Source of the DNA: Massilia brevitalea
Lineage (GTDB): Bacteria > Pseudomonadota > Gammaproteobacteria > Burkholderiales > Burkholderiaceae_D
Direction of reading: 5' to 3'
Assembly (NCBI RefSeq): GCF_030711405.1
Contig: NZ_JAULSI010000024.1
Coordinates: 25,220-89,219 of the forward strand
Length of the DNA stretch: 64,000 bases
Below are positions 20,667-28,447 of this stretch, one piece after another. The notes below the pieces were generated by a model. That model saw only the letters and a list, made by a program, of their open reading frames with translations, was not told the origin of the DNA and searched no databases. Within the stretch, counting starts at the first letter, position 1, and the number at the start of each line of letters is the position of its first letter. The translations under genes were made by a program, and so were the position numbers.

Positions 20667-22277
20667 GTGCAAGCTGATAAGAAACGACGCGCGTTGACGC
20701 TGGCCGGCATGGTCGGCGCATTGGCCATGGGCGGCTTCCTGGGCGCGTGCTCGACGCCGACTACCCAACACGCCACCCTGCCGGACGGCAGCATCATCGG
20801 CAGCAGCGATACGCCGCCGGCTGCGCCGCGCGAATTCCGCGCCGCCTGGGTGTCGACGGTGGCGAATATCGACTGGCCGAGCAGGCAGAACCTGAACGCG
20901 GCCCAGCAGCAGGCCGAGGCCGTCGCCATCCTCGACCGCGCCAAGCTGATGAACATGAACGCCATCGTGCTGCAGGTGCGCCCGTCGGCCGACGCCATCT
21001 ATGCCTCGCAAATCGAGCCGTGGTCGGAATACCTGACCGGCGCGCAGGGCAAGGCGCCCCAGCCCTGGTACGACCCGCTGAAGTTCTGGGTGACCGAGGC
21101 GCACGCGCGCGGCCTGGAGCTGCACGCCTGGTTCAACCCTTACCGCGCCCGCCACGACGGCGCCCGCTCGCCGGCAGCCAGCAACCACATCACGCGCAGC
21201 AATCCGGCGGCCGTCAAACGCTACGGCAAGTTCATGTGGATGGACCCGGGCGAGGAGTCGGCATCGAAGCAGACCCTGGACGTGATCCTGGATGTGGTGC
21301 GCCGCTACGACATCGATGGCGTGCACCTCGACGATTACTTCTATCCCTACCCGATCGAAGCGACCCCGGCCGTGGCCGGCAACCAGGCGGCGCTGGACGG
21401 CAAGCCTGCCACCAAGGCCGAGCTCGACTTCCCGGATACCCCGGCCTGGGACCGCTACCTGGCCGGCGGCGGCAGGCTCGACCGCGCATCCTGGCGCCGC
21501 CAGAACGTCGACCACCTGATCGAGGACATGTACAAGGGCATCCACCGCGAAAAGAGCTGGGTGCGCTTCGGCATCAGCCCGTTCGGCCTGGGCCGTCCGG
21601 ATCGCCGTCCACCAGGCATTGCCGGCTTCTCGCAGTACGACAAGCTGTATGCGGATGCCGAGCTCTGGCTGCAGAAAGGCTGGCTGGATTACTTCACGCC
21701 GCAGCTGTACTGGGCGCGCTCGCAGAAGGCGCAATCGTATGACGTGCTGCTCGATTACTGGATCGGCCAGAATACGATGGGCCGCCACATCTGGCCGGGC
21801 CTGTTCACCAGCCGCATCGGCGCGCCGACCAAGGATTACCAGCCGCAAGAGATCCTGGACCAGATCAGCGTGACCCGTTCGCGTCCGCAGGCCGGTGGGC
21901 ACGTGCACTTCAGCATGGTTGCGCTGATGCAGAACCGCAAGGGCATCGGCGACCAGCTGCGCACCCAGTCGTATGCAAGCCCGGCGCTGGTGCCGGCCAC
22001 GCCGTGGCTGGGCAGCGAGAAGCCGGGATTGCCGGCGGTGAAGGCAACGCGCCAGGCGCGCGGCATGGCCCTGAGGTTCACGGCGGGCAAGGCGAATGCG
22101 CTGTACACGGTGTGGGAGCGGCATGGCAACGAGTGGAAATTCCACGTGGTGCCGGCTTCGAAGGTGGACTGGACGCTGAATGACGATGGGCGGCTGGGAC
22201 CGGCGGATGCCGTGTTCGTGAGTGCCGTGGATCGCCTCGGGAACGAGAGCGACCGTATTCGGGTGTGGAGCAAGTAA
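20667..22277 (+). CDS. GHL10-family (DUF187) glycoside hydrolase-like lipoprotein, DigH-like
   Basis: A 536-residue exported lipoprotein; the lipobox is GFLGAC, with Cys near residue 30. The family core begins REFRAAWVSTVANIDWPS and includes NAIVLQVRPSADAIYAS, GLELHAWFNPYRARHDG, YDIDGVHLDDYFYPYP and WVRFGISPFGLGRP. The E. coli relative DigH (YddW) cleaves denuded peptidoglycan strands, which fits the surrounding amidase and MurQ functions. The GTG start at 20667 has AAGGGGA 6 nt upstream. A much longer open frame upstream overlaps nagX and is not coding. Confidence 0.85.
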   Translation: MQADKKRRALTLAGMVGALAMGGFLGACSTPTTQHATLPDGSIIGSSDTPPAAPREFRAAWVSTVANIDWPSRQNLNAAQQQAEAVAILDRAKLMNMNAIVLQVRPSADAIYASQIEPWSEYLTGAQGKAPQPWYDPLKFWVTEAHARGLELHAWFNPYRARHDGARSPAASNHITRSNPAAVKRYGKFMWMDPGEESASKQTLDVILDVVRRYDIDGVHLDDYFYPYPIEATPAVAGNQAALDGKPATKAELDFPDTPAWDRYLAGGGRLDRASWRRQNVDHLIEDMYKGIHREKSWVRFGISPFGLGRPDRRPPGIAGFSQYDKLYADAELWLQKGWLDYFTPQLYWARSQKAQSYDVLLDYWIGQNTMGRHIWPGLFTSRIGAPTKDYQPQEILDQISVTRSRPQAGGHVHFSMVALMQNRKGIGDQLRTQSYASPALVPATPWLGSEKPGLPAVKATRQARGMALRFTAGKANALYTVWERHGNEWKFHVVPASKVDWTLNDDGRLGPADAVFVSAVDRLGNESDRIRVWSK

Positions 22278-22281
22278 ATTC

Positions 22282-22442
22282 GTAGGGTAGACCGGGCCAC
22301 GGGAGGCGGCTTGCCGTCCACGCGTTCAACCAGTGCTTGCAATCGTAGGGTGGGCGCCCCGTGCCCACGCGTTAACGAACGTTCGCATACCGCGCCGTTG
22401 ATCAAACGGTGAAACCGCGTGGGCTCGAGAGCCCACCCTACG
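22282..22442. repeat. Intergenic palindromic repeat, copy R2 with a degenerate half copy
   Basis: A complete copy spans 22345-22442. It runs from GTAGGGTGGGCGCCCCG through CCCACGCG, then CCGCGTGGGCTCGAGAG to CCCACCCTACG. A degenerate arm, GTAGGGTAGACC...GTCCACGCG, precedes it at 22282-22326. It separates the GHL10 gene from the kinase gene. Confidence 0.75.
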
Positions 22443-22452
22443 ACAAGTAATC

Positions 22453-23373
22453 ATGCCTATTTCTTCCTCTATCGGCCTCGGTATCGATGCCGGCGGCACC
22501 GAAACACGCTGGGCCTTGGCCACGGCCGACGGCAGCTTGCTGGCCGAAGGCACGGTCGGCGGCCTGTCCGCCCTGCAAATGGCCAGCAACGATGGCCGCC
22601 AGGCCGTGCACGCCACCTTCACCGAACTCGCGTGCAAGGTGCTGGCCGTTGCACGCCCGGACAAGGTGCACGCCGGCCTCACCGGGTTCGGCGGCGACGG
22701 CGAACAACTCCAGCAATGGCTGGCCGGCCTGCTCGGCATTGCGCCCGGCGCCATCACCCTCTGCAACGACATCGACATCGCCTACCGCGCCAGCTTCGCG
22801 CCCGGCGAAGGCTACCTGGTGTATGCCGGCACCGGCTCGATCGGCGCCTTCATCGACGCCGATGGCGCCTTCCACCGCGCCGGCGGACGCGGCGTGGTGC
22901 TCGACGATGGCGGCGGCGGCTTCTGGATCGCGCGCGAAGCCCTGCGCCACATCTGGCGCAACGAGGACGAATGCCCGGGCCGCTGGGAAAGTTCTCCGAT
23001 GGCGCATGCGGTGTTCGACCATGTGGGCGGCGCGGACTGGGCCTGGTCGCGCCAGTTCATCTACGGCCAGGACCGCGGCACCGTCGGCAAGCTGGCGCTG
23101 GCCGTTGCCGCCAGCGCGGAACAGGACCCGGCCGCCGCGCAGATCCTGGAAAACGCCGGCCGCGAACTGGCGCGCCTGGCGCAGGCACTGATCGCGCGTT
23201 TCGGGCCGCGTCCGGTGGCGCTGGGCGGGCGCGCCGCAGCGCTGCATCCGGCGATCGCGGCAAGCATGCGCGCCAGTCTGCCGCCCGGCACTATCCTGAC
23301 GCACAGCACCACGCGCGCCCACCATGCCGCAGCCCGTCTTGCAGCCATCCATTTGGCCGCCGCCGCCCCTTGA
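22453..23373 (+). CDS. BadF/BcrA-type ATPase family sugar kinase (probable GlcNAc/MurNAc kinase)
   Basis: The 306-residue protein has the ASKHA phosphate-1 motif GLGIDAGGTETRWAL at the N-terminus, then LCNDIDIAYRASF, VYAGTGSIGAFID and GGRGVVLDDGGGGFWIAREAL. These features are shared with eukaryotic GlcNAc kinase and the clostridial MurK, which phosphorylates MurNAc and GlcNAc at O6. A kinase making MurNAc-6-P would supply MurQ, and no anhMurNAc kinase (anmK) is in the window. The sugar specificity is inferred. It is separated from the upstream murQ run by repeat R2 and from the amidase gene by 35 bp. Confidence 0.82.
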   Translation: MPISSSIGLGIDAGGTETRWALATADGSLLAEGTVGGLSALQMASNDGRQAVHATFTELACKVLAVARPDKVHAGLTGFGGDGEQLQQWLAGLLGIAPGAITLCNDIDIAYRASFAPGEGYLVYAGTGSIGAFIDADGAFHRAGGRGVVLDDGGGGFWIAREALRHIWRNEDECPGRWESSPMAHAVFDHVGGADWAWSRQFIYGQDRGTVGKLALAVAASAEQDPAAAQILENAGRELARLAQALIARFGPRPVALGGRAAALHPAIAASMRASLPPGTILTHSTTRAHHAAARLAAIHLAAAAP

Positions 23374-23408
23374 CTCCGCTTACTGACTCATCACTATCCA
23401 AGATACCA

Positions 23409-24383
23409 ATGAAAAAAATCCTTGCTGCCTTCATGATTGCCCTGCTGGCCGGTTGTACCACCCCCGGCCCGCGCATCGACAAAAGCCTGAGCGCCACCGG
23501 CCAGGCCAGCCGCGTGCGCTTCCTGGTGCTGCATTACACCGTGTCCGACAAGCCGGCCTCGATCAAGATCCTGACCCAGCAACAGGTCAGCGCCCACTAC
23601 CTCGTCACCGACGACCCGCAGCCGACCGTGTATGGCCTGGTCGACGAGACCCGCGCCGCCTACCACGCCGGCATCTCGAGCTGGAAGGGTTACACCCAGC
23701 TGAACAGCAGCTCGATCGGCATCGAGATCGTGAACGCCGGCTGGAAAGATACCCCGCAGGGCCGCGTGTTCGCGCCCTTCCCGCAATCGCAGATCGACGT
23801 GCTGGTGCCGCTCATCAAGGACATCATCGCGCGCCACAAGATCGCGCCGGAAAATGTGCTCGGCCACAGCGACATCGCACCATTGCGCAAGCAGGACCCG
23901 GGTCCATTGTTCCCGTGGCACCAGCTGGCCCAGGCCGGCCTGGTGGTGTGGCCGGATGCCAACCGTGTAGCCGCCGTACGCCAGGTGTTCGACATCCAGG
24001 TGCCGGACGCCGCCTGGTTCCAGAAGAAACTCGCGGCCCACGGCTTCGCACTGGCCCAGACCGGCGTGTTCGACCAGCAAACCCGCACCGTGATCGGCGC
24101 CTTCCAGATGAAATACCGCCCGGCGAACATTGCCGGCGAACCGGATGCGCAAACCGCGGCCATGCTGGAGGTGCTGACCACGCCGGCGAACGCGCCGCTG
24201 CCGCCGGTGCCGCCTGCGCCGCAGTTGCCGCAGTTGCCCACCTCGCCTGTCGTGCCGGGGACGCCGGTTCCGGTGCCGGGTGTGCCGCCAGTGCAGGCCG
24301 TGCCGCCGGCGCCGGTGGTGCAGCCGGTTCAGCCTGTGCAGCCAGTACAGCCAGTACAGCCAGTTGCAGCGACCCAACAATGA
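23409..24383 (+). CDS. amiD: N-acetylmuramoyl-L-alanine amidase lipoprotein, AmiD-like
   Basis: A 324-residue lipoprotein (lipobox LLAGC, Cys16) that hydrolyses the bond between MurNAc and L-Ala in the periplasm or outer membrane. The amidase_2 domain (about residues 35-185) has zinc-ligand candidates His42 in LVLHYTVS and those in LGHSDIAP...DPGPLFPW. A peptidoglycan-binding-type helical domain follows (about 195-260). The tail is rich in Pro with a VQP tripeptide repeated about five times, encoded by a 9-bp tandem at the DNA level. A longer upstream frame overlaps the kinase gene and is rejected, because the ATG at 23409 gives a canonical lipoprotein signal. Confidence 0.92.
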   Translation: MKKILAAFMIALLAGCTTPGPRIDKSLSATGQASRVRFLVLHYTVSDKPASIKILTQQQVSAHYLVTDDPQPTVYGLVDETRAAYHAGISSWKGYTQLNSSSIGIEIVNAGWKDTPQGRVFAPFPQSQIDVLVPLIKDIIARHKIAPENVLGHSDIAPLRKQDPGPLFPWHQLAQAGLVVWPDANRVAAVRQVFDIQVPDAAWFQKKLAAHGFALAQTGVFDQQTRTVIGAFQMKYRPANIAGEPDAQTAAMLEVLTTPANAPLPPVPPAPQLPQLPTSPVVPGTPVPVPGVPPVQAVPPAPVVQPVQPVQPVQPVQPVAATQQ

Positions 24384-24460
24384 TCGCCGTCCTCACTTTT
24401 AACCTGTATCCTTCGACCGACCCGCGCCTGGCGCGGGCGTCCCACTGAAGGATTGAAGCA

Positions 24461-25366
24461 ATGCGCCTGCGCCACATCGAAGTTTTCCACGCCATCATGC
24501 AAGTCGGCACCATCAGCGGTGCCGCCCAGGTTCTCCACATTTCCCAGCCGGCGGTGACAAAAGTGCTGCAGCATGCCGAACTGCAGCTGGGCATGCCGCT
24601 GTTCGAGCGCGTGCGCGGCAAGCTGTATCCGAAGCCGGAAGCGCACCGCCTGTTCGCCGAAACCGAAAAGCTGAACCGCGACCTGCAAGGCATCCGCCGC
24701 CTCGCCGCCAGCCTGAAGGGCCGCGCGCTCGAGACCGTGCGCCTGGTGTCCACGCCCACGCTCGCCATCAGCGTGCTGCCCGAGGCCATGACCCTGTGGC
24801 GCCGCGACTTCGGCGAGACCCGCTGCGAACTGGCGACTTACCACACCAGCGAAATCGTGAACGCCCTGCGCCTGGGCGAAGCCGATCTCGCGCTGTCGCT
24901 GCAGGACCCGCGCCACCCCGGCATCGTCGCCGAACCCATCGCGCAAGGCATGCTGACCGTGATGGCCCCGGCCGGCACCTGGAGCGAGGCCGAATGCGCC
25001 CAGCCGATCGGCGCCGAAGGCCTCACCGGCGAACTGATCGGCCTGGCCGACAACGACCCGCTCGGCGAAATCGTGGTGGCCGCCTGCGAAGCCCAGGGCG
25101 TGCAGCCGATCTTCCGCACCGTGGTCCAGACCTACCAGATCGCGCGGTCGCTGGTCGAAGCCGGCGCCGGCACCGCCGTGGTCGACCCGTTTACGGCCGC
25201 CTCCGCGGCGAACGACAAGGTGCAGCGCCGCCAGTGGGCGCCGGCCATGCCGGTGCAGATGTACCTGCTCTCGGCCAGCCACGCCCCGCTGTCGCACGGC
25301 GCGCGCGAACTGGCCAATTGCATCGCCGCCACCGCGCGCGCCTGTCTCGCGCGGGGAAGCCGATGA
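24461..25366 (+). CDS. LysR-family transcriptional regulator
   Basis: The 301-residue LysR protein has its DNA-binding helix-turn-helix at residues 1-60 (MRLRHIEVFHAIMQVGTISGAAQVLHISQPAVTK, split here only by the usual turn) and a periplasmic-binding-like effector domain after about residue 90. The stop overlaps the start of the D-Ala-D-Ala dipeptidase gene (ATGA), so the two are co-translated, which is unusual for LysR genes that typically face away from their target. It is a candidate regulator for cell-wall peptide use; the effector is unknown. Confidence 0.9.
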   Translation: MRLRHIEVFHAIMQVGTISGAAQVLHISQPAVTKVLQHAELQLGMPLFERVRGKLYPKPEAHRLFAETEKLNRDLQGIRRLAASLKGRALETVRLVSTPTLAISVLPEAMTLWRRDFGETRCELATYHTSEIVNALRLGEADLALSLQDPRHPGIVAEPIAQGMLTVMAPAGTWSEAECAQPIGAEGLTGELIGLADNDPLGEIVVAACEAQGVQPIFRTVVQTYQIARSLVEAGAGTAVVDPFTAASAANDKVQRRQWAPAMPVQMYLLSASHAPLSHGARELANCIAATARACLARGSR

Positions 25367-25989
25367 GCATTGCCGTACCCGGCGCGACGCTTGCCAGCGA
25401 AGACATCGCCGCCAGTCCGGCGTTCCGTCACCTGTCCTCGATTGCGGGCATCGAGGTCGACCTGCGCTACGCCAGCGCCAACAACTTCGTCGGCCGTGAC
25501 TTGTATTCGCCCTACGACTGCGCCTGGCTGCACCGCGACGCCGCCGCCGCGCTGGAACGGGCCGTGGCCTGGCTGGCCGAGCACGCCCCCGGCCACACGG
25601 CCCTGGTGCTGGACGCCCTGCGCCCGCAGCGCGTGCAGCAGCAATTGTGGGACGCGCTGGCCGGCACCGGCCTGCAGATGTACCTGGCCGACCCGGCACG
25701 CGGCTCGATCCACTCGTACGGCATGGCGCTCGACATCACCCTGCTCGACCCGCAAGGCCGCGAGCTCGACATGGGCACCGGCTTCGACGACATGACGGAC
25801 TTGTCGCATCCGGCGCTGGAAGAAGGCTTCCTCGCGGCGGGTAAATTAAGCGAGGCGCAGGTGGCGAACCGCCGCCTGCTGCGCGCGGCCATGTTCGGGG
25901 CTGGTTTCCTTGGGATCCGCACCGAATGGTGGCATTTCGATTGCGGCGACCGGGACCTGGTGCGCTCGACGTTCATGCGGGTGATGTAA
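25363..25989 (+). CDS. ddpX: D-alanyl-D-alanine dipeptidase (VanX/DdpX family)
   Basis: This 208-residue zinc dipeptidase has both metal motifs: SxHxxGxAxD as SIHSYGMALD and the catalytic ExxH as EWWHFD. It also has the conserved IEVDLRYASANNFVGRDLY near the N-terminus and LDALRPQRVQQQLW in the middle. It releases two D-Ala from D-Ala-D-Ala. No signal peptide is seen, so it probably acts in the cytoplasm. It overlaps the LysR gene by 4 bp. In a cell-wall catabolic context it would feed D-Ala to DadA; glycopeptide resistance is unlikely, since no vanH or vanA is present. Confidence 0.93.
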   Translation: MSIAVPGATLASEDIAASPAFRHLSSIAGIEVDLRYASANNFVGRDLYSPYDCAWLHRDAAAALERAVAWLAEHAPGHTALVLDALRPQRVQQQLWDALAGTGLQMYLADPARGSIHSYGMALDITLLDPQGRELDMGTGFDDMTDLSHPALEEGFLAAGKLSEAQVANRRLLRAAMFGAGFLGIRTEWWHFDCGDRDLVRSTFMRVM

Positions 25990-26017
25990 CTTCGCCGTCT
26001 ATCAGGCGATGAGTCAG

Positions 26018-26079
26018 CGTGGGCACGAGTGCCCAGCCTACGAAACCCGCCGTTGTAGGGTGGGTTCTCGAACCCACCG
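26018..26079. repeat. Intergenic palindromic repeat, copy R3 (arms in reversed order)
   Basis: The arm CGTGGGCACGAGTGCCCAGCCTACG (26018-26042, given here as positions; its key ends are CGTGGGC and CCTACG) is followed by GTAGGGTGGGTTCTCGAACCCACC (26055-26078). Each arm is itself a hairpin. The order is outside-in compared with R1, R2 and R8, as if two neighbouring copies had lost their outer halves. The remaining gap sequence to 26275 shows no gene. Confidence 0.7.
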
Positions 26080-26275
26080 ATTGCATCGCAAGCACAAATA
26101 TGCGGTGCCTGCCACCGCGGCACGCACGCGCACACTTGAGCTTTCTCATCCTTCCCCTTCATCCGCCCCGGACAATCGTTCCATACCGACGGAAGATGTG
26201 ACGCCCCCGCTTGACACTCGAGGCCGCTTCTTCCGCGCAAACGATTCCATCTCCAACGGACAAGAGAGGTAAGTC

Positions 26276-26950
26276 ATGAAAGCTTCGATGATGGCCGCCA
26301 CCGTGACCATGGCCGCCGCGCTCGCAGGCTGCAGCACGGGCGGCAGCACCGGCGGCAGCAACATGTTCGCCTCGCGCGACACGGCGGTCGAATACATCCG
26401 CGTCTTCGACATCAAGACCGACGCAGCCGGGACCATGGTCGCGCGCGCCGCCAGCGAAGGCATCAGCCGCAACATTAGCAACGCCACCGTGGCCACGCCG
26501 GTGCCGGACAGCGCCGAGGTGCAGGACCAGCCCGGCCGCTTCAAGCTGGCCGATCCCGCCGGCGCACCGCCGGGCACGATCCCCGCGCGCGGCCCCAGCT
26601 GCGAAGGCGCCAGCTGGACCGCCAGGGCCACGCCCGACGTGCGCGGCAGCCAGGACATGAACATCGTCGCCTGCCTTTTCCCCTACAAGGGCGGCTACCA
26701 CCTCGACCTGTACGCCGCCTTCACCAAGAAAGAAGGCGGCTGGCTCGAATGGCCGCGGCGCGCCACCGGCTACGTGCTCGGCACGCCCGACAAGTACGCC
26801 GAAAAGACCATGCTCGACATCGTGCGCACGATCCGCGAAACCACGAATGCCCAGGTGGCGCTGGTGGAAGCCAGGCCCGAGGTGGCGGGTGCGCCCTGGC
26901 TCGATCCATCCGGCGTGGCGCCGCGCAGCAGCCAGACCTCGAAACCTTGA
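26276..26950 (+). CDS. Hypothetical lipoprotein
   Basis: The 224-residue protein begins with a signal peptide ending in ALAGCSTGG, a lipobox (Cys about 19), followed by a Gly/Ser linker. The rest looks folded and soluble, with a segment GPSCEGASWTARATPDVRGSQDMNIVACLFPYKGGYHLDLYAAF whose two cysteines (in CEG and ACL) could form a disulfide. No family is recognised. An AGAGG ribosome site stands 5 nt before the ATG. It lies between the dipeptidase and a convergent DUF2145 gene. Confidence 0.7.
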   Translation: MKASMMAATVTMAAALAGCSTGGSTGGSNMFASRDTAVEYIRVFDIKTDAAGTMVARAASEGISRNISNATVATPVPDSAEVQDQPGRFKLADPAGAPPGTIPARGPSCEGASWTARATPDVRGSQDMNIVACLFPYKGGYHLDLYAAFTKKEGGWLEWPRRATGYVLGTPDKYAEKTMLDIVRTIRETTNAQVALVEARPEVAGAPWLDPSGVAPRSSQTSKP

Positions 26951-26987
26951 TGCCTTGACGCTTCGATGCCTCGATGCTTCCAATGCC

Positions 26988-27034
26988 TGAAATATTATTT
27001 CACCAGAGGAGCGCCGATGAAATAATCTTTCACC
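26988..27034. repeat. Two 17-bp direct repeats, 30 bp apart
   Basis: TGAAATATTATTTCACC (26988-27004) and TGAAATAATCTTTCACC (27018-27034) match at 15 of 17 positions. Each has a TGAAA...TTTCA dyad. They sit between the convergent ends of the lipoprotein gene and the DUF2145 gene, so a promoter operator is not obvious there. Confidence 0.5.
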
Positions 27035-27055
27035 CGTACTCGGCTCGGTCCAGGC

Positions 27056-27913
27056 TTAATCAACCACCATGGTCTTCGCCTCCGGATCGGTCATGCGCAC
27101 GAAACGCACGACCGAATCGGTGGTCACGGTATCGATCTGGCCGGCCATGCGGCGATCGAATGGGTGGTCGTCGAAGGCGACGTTGGCGCGGAACATGCGT
27201 CCGCCCAGGCGTGTGGCCGCCGGTACTTCCACCGTCAGCGGCTGGAAGCGCAGCGAACGCATCCAGGCCTGGGCCTCGCCGCGGGTTTCCACCTGCCCCG
27301 GTGGCGCCATGGCGGCGGCCAGGGATTCGAGCACCCACTGGTTCGAGTTCTGGTACTTGGTCGCGTACACGTAGGCCAGCATGTTGTAGTGCCCTTCATG
27401 CATGCGCTGCGGCGTGCGCGTGGCGAACAGTTGCGCGATGCGCTCCTGCGCGGCCGGGCCGGGGATTACGAGCTGGGCTTCGTGGCGGTACAGGTCGGTA
27501 AGGAAGAAATTGCCCATGCCCTCGTTGTAGAGGTGCGAGGCCGCCGTGCCGCACTCGTTCAGCTCGTGCACGACGGTCCAGCGCCCGGCCGGATGGTCGC
27601 GCACGGCCACGCCCATGTGCGAGTAGCGCAGGCGATAGCGGCTCAGGTCCTGGCCGGCGCGCGACACCAGCGCCACCTTCGCGCCGCTGGCGTCGAGCGC
27701 CTGCACGGTGCGCTGGGCCAGGTCCATCGACATCACGACCTCGGTCGGCGTGAGCGGTTTGTCGGCGCAGGCCTGGCCGGCCTGGGCAGGCAGGGCGCAG
27801 GCCAGCAGGACCAGTGCAGACAGCGAGGTCAGCGAGGCCAGCCGTTTCAGGAAGGCTGCATGCAGGCGCCGGCGCATGTCAGCCCGGCCGCGTAGTTCGG
27901 TTCGCGGAAACAT
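27056..27913 (-). CDS. DUF2145 family exported protein
   Basis: This 285-residue protein has an N-terminal signal (RRLHAAFLKRLASLTSLSALVLLACALPAQA split by the usual h-region; cleavage near AQAGQ). It contains SRAGQDLSRYRLRYSHMGVAVRD, WTVVHELNECGTAASHLYNEGMGNFF and LAYVYATKYQNSNQWVLE, features I associate with DUF2145, a family of unknown function that looks like a papain/NlpC-type fold with Cys and His. The start at 27913 is one base after the upstream stop (TGAGATG), indicating coupling; an internal ATG at 27877 is an alternative. Confidence 0.75.
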   Translation of the reverse strand: MFPRTELRGRADMRRRLHAAFLKRLASLTSLSALVLLACALPAQAGQACADKPLTPTEVVMSMDLAQRTVQALDASGAKVALVSRAGQDLSRYRLRYSHMGVAVRDHPAGRWTVVHELNECGTAASHLYNEGMGNFFLTDLYRHEAQLVIPGPAAQERIAQLFATRTPQRMHEGHYNMLAYVYATKYQNSNQWVLESLAAAMAPPGQVETRGEAQAWMRSLRFQPLTVEVPAATRLGGRMFRANVAFDDHPFDRRMAGQIDTVTTDSVVRFVRMTDPEAKTMVVD

Positions 27914-27914
27914 C

Positions 27915-28322
27915 TCAGCTCACCCGTGCATGGTGCAGCAGGGCCTTGCCCACTTCGTTCGGGATGAAGGCAATCGCCTTGCCCGACAGGACCAGCACGT
28001 GGCCGGTGGAAGCCGTCACCACTTCCACTGCGGTGCCGGCCGCCACCGACAGGCCGCCTGCCACCGCACCGGACAGGCGCAGCGTCGCGCGGCTGCCATC
28101 GGCCAGGCTTTCGACCACGATTTCCAGGCCATCGCCGATCGTCTTGACGCTGGCGACCACCACGCTGCCGGCTGCCGCCACGGTGAGCACGGAACCGAAC
28201 ACGGCCACGCCGGACAAATTGGCGCTGGCCTGCGACGGCGCGGACTGGCCGGCCGCCGACGCCGTGGCGCAGGAGAAACTGAGGAGAGATGCGAGCAGGG
28301 AGGTGACCACAACACGTTTCAT
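27915..28322 (-). CDS. Small exported hypothetical protein paired with DUF2145
   Basis: A 135-residue protein with a signal peptide (MKRVVVTSLLASLLSFSCA...ASA) followed by an Ala/Ser/Val-rich body without charged clusters. It may have one or two hydrophobic beta or membrane stretches (VAVFGSVLTVAAAGSVVVASVK, LSVAAGTAVEVVTA). No family is recognised. It is translationally coupled to the DUF2145 gene. AGGAGCA lies 2-8 nt upstream of the ATG. Confidence 0.65.
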   Translation of the reverse strand: MKRVVVTSLLASLLSFSCATASAAGQSAPSQASANLSGVAVFGSVLTVAAAGSVVVASVKTIGDGLEIVVESLADGSRATLRLSGAVAGGLSVAAGTAVEVVTASTGHVLVLSGKAIAFIPNEVGKALLHHARVS

Positions 28323-28355
28323 GAGATGCTCCTTTGATCAGGTGCAGCCATCATC

Positions 28356-28391
28356 GCGAAATCGCGGCCGCAGGCCAACCGGGGCCTGCGG
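28356..28391. other. Two tandem hairpins between dacB and the DUF2145 pair
   Basis: A CGCGAAATCGCG mini-palindrome (28355-28366) is followed by a perfect 9-bp stem, CCGCAGGCC-N6-GGCCTGCGG (28368-28391). There is no U-rich tail on either strand, so they are not standard terminators. They could slow transcription or stabilise the dacB mRNA end. Confidence 0.45.
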
Positions 28392-28447
28392 AGTATTGTC
28401 TTGCTGACGGAAACGTATCGCCCGGCGATACCGGGTGCAGCTAGCGG

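Noticed and set aside
22419-23408. N-terminal extension of the AmiD-like protein across the kinase gene
   Set aside because: It overlaps the kinase gene in another frame. The ATG at 23409 starts a canonical lipobox signal peptide.
25363-25989. Glycopeptide resistance operon because of the VanX-type dipeptidase
   Set aside because: No vanH, vanA/B ligase or VanRS system is nearby, and the surrounding genes are cell-wall catabolic.
28368-28391. Rho-independent terminator of dacB
   Set aside because: The stem is perfect but no T-run follows on either strand, so it is listed only as a hairpin.
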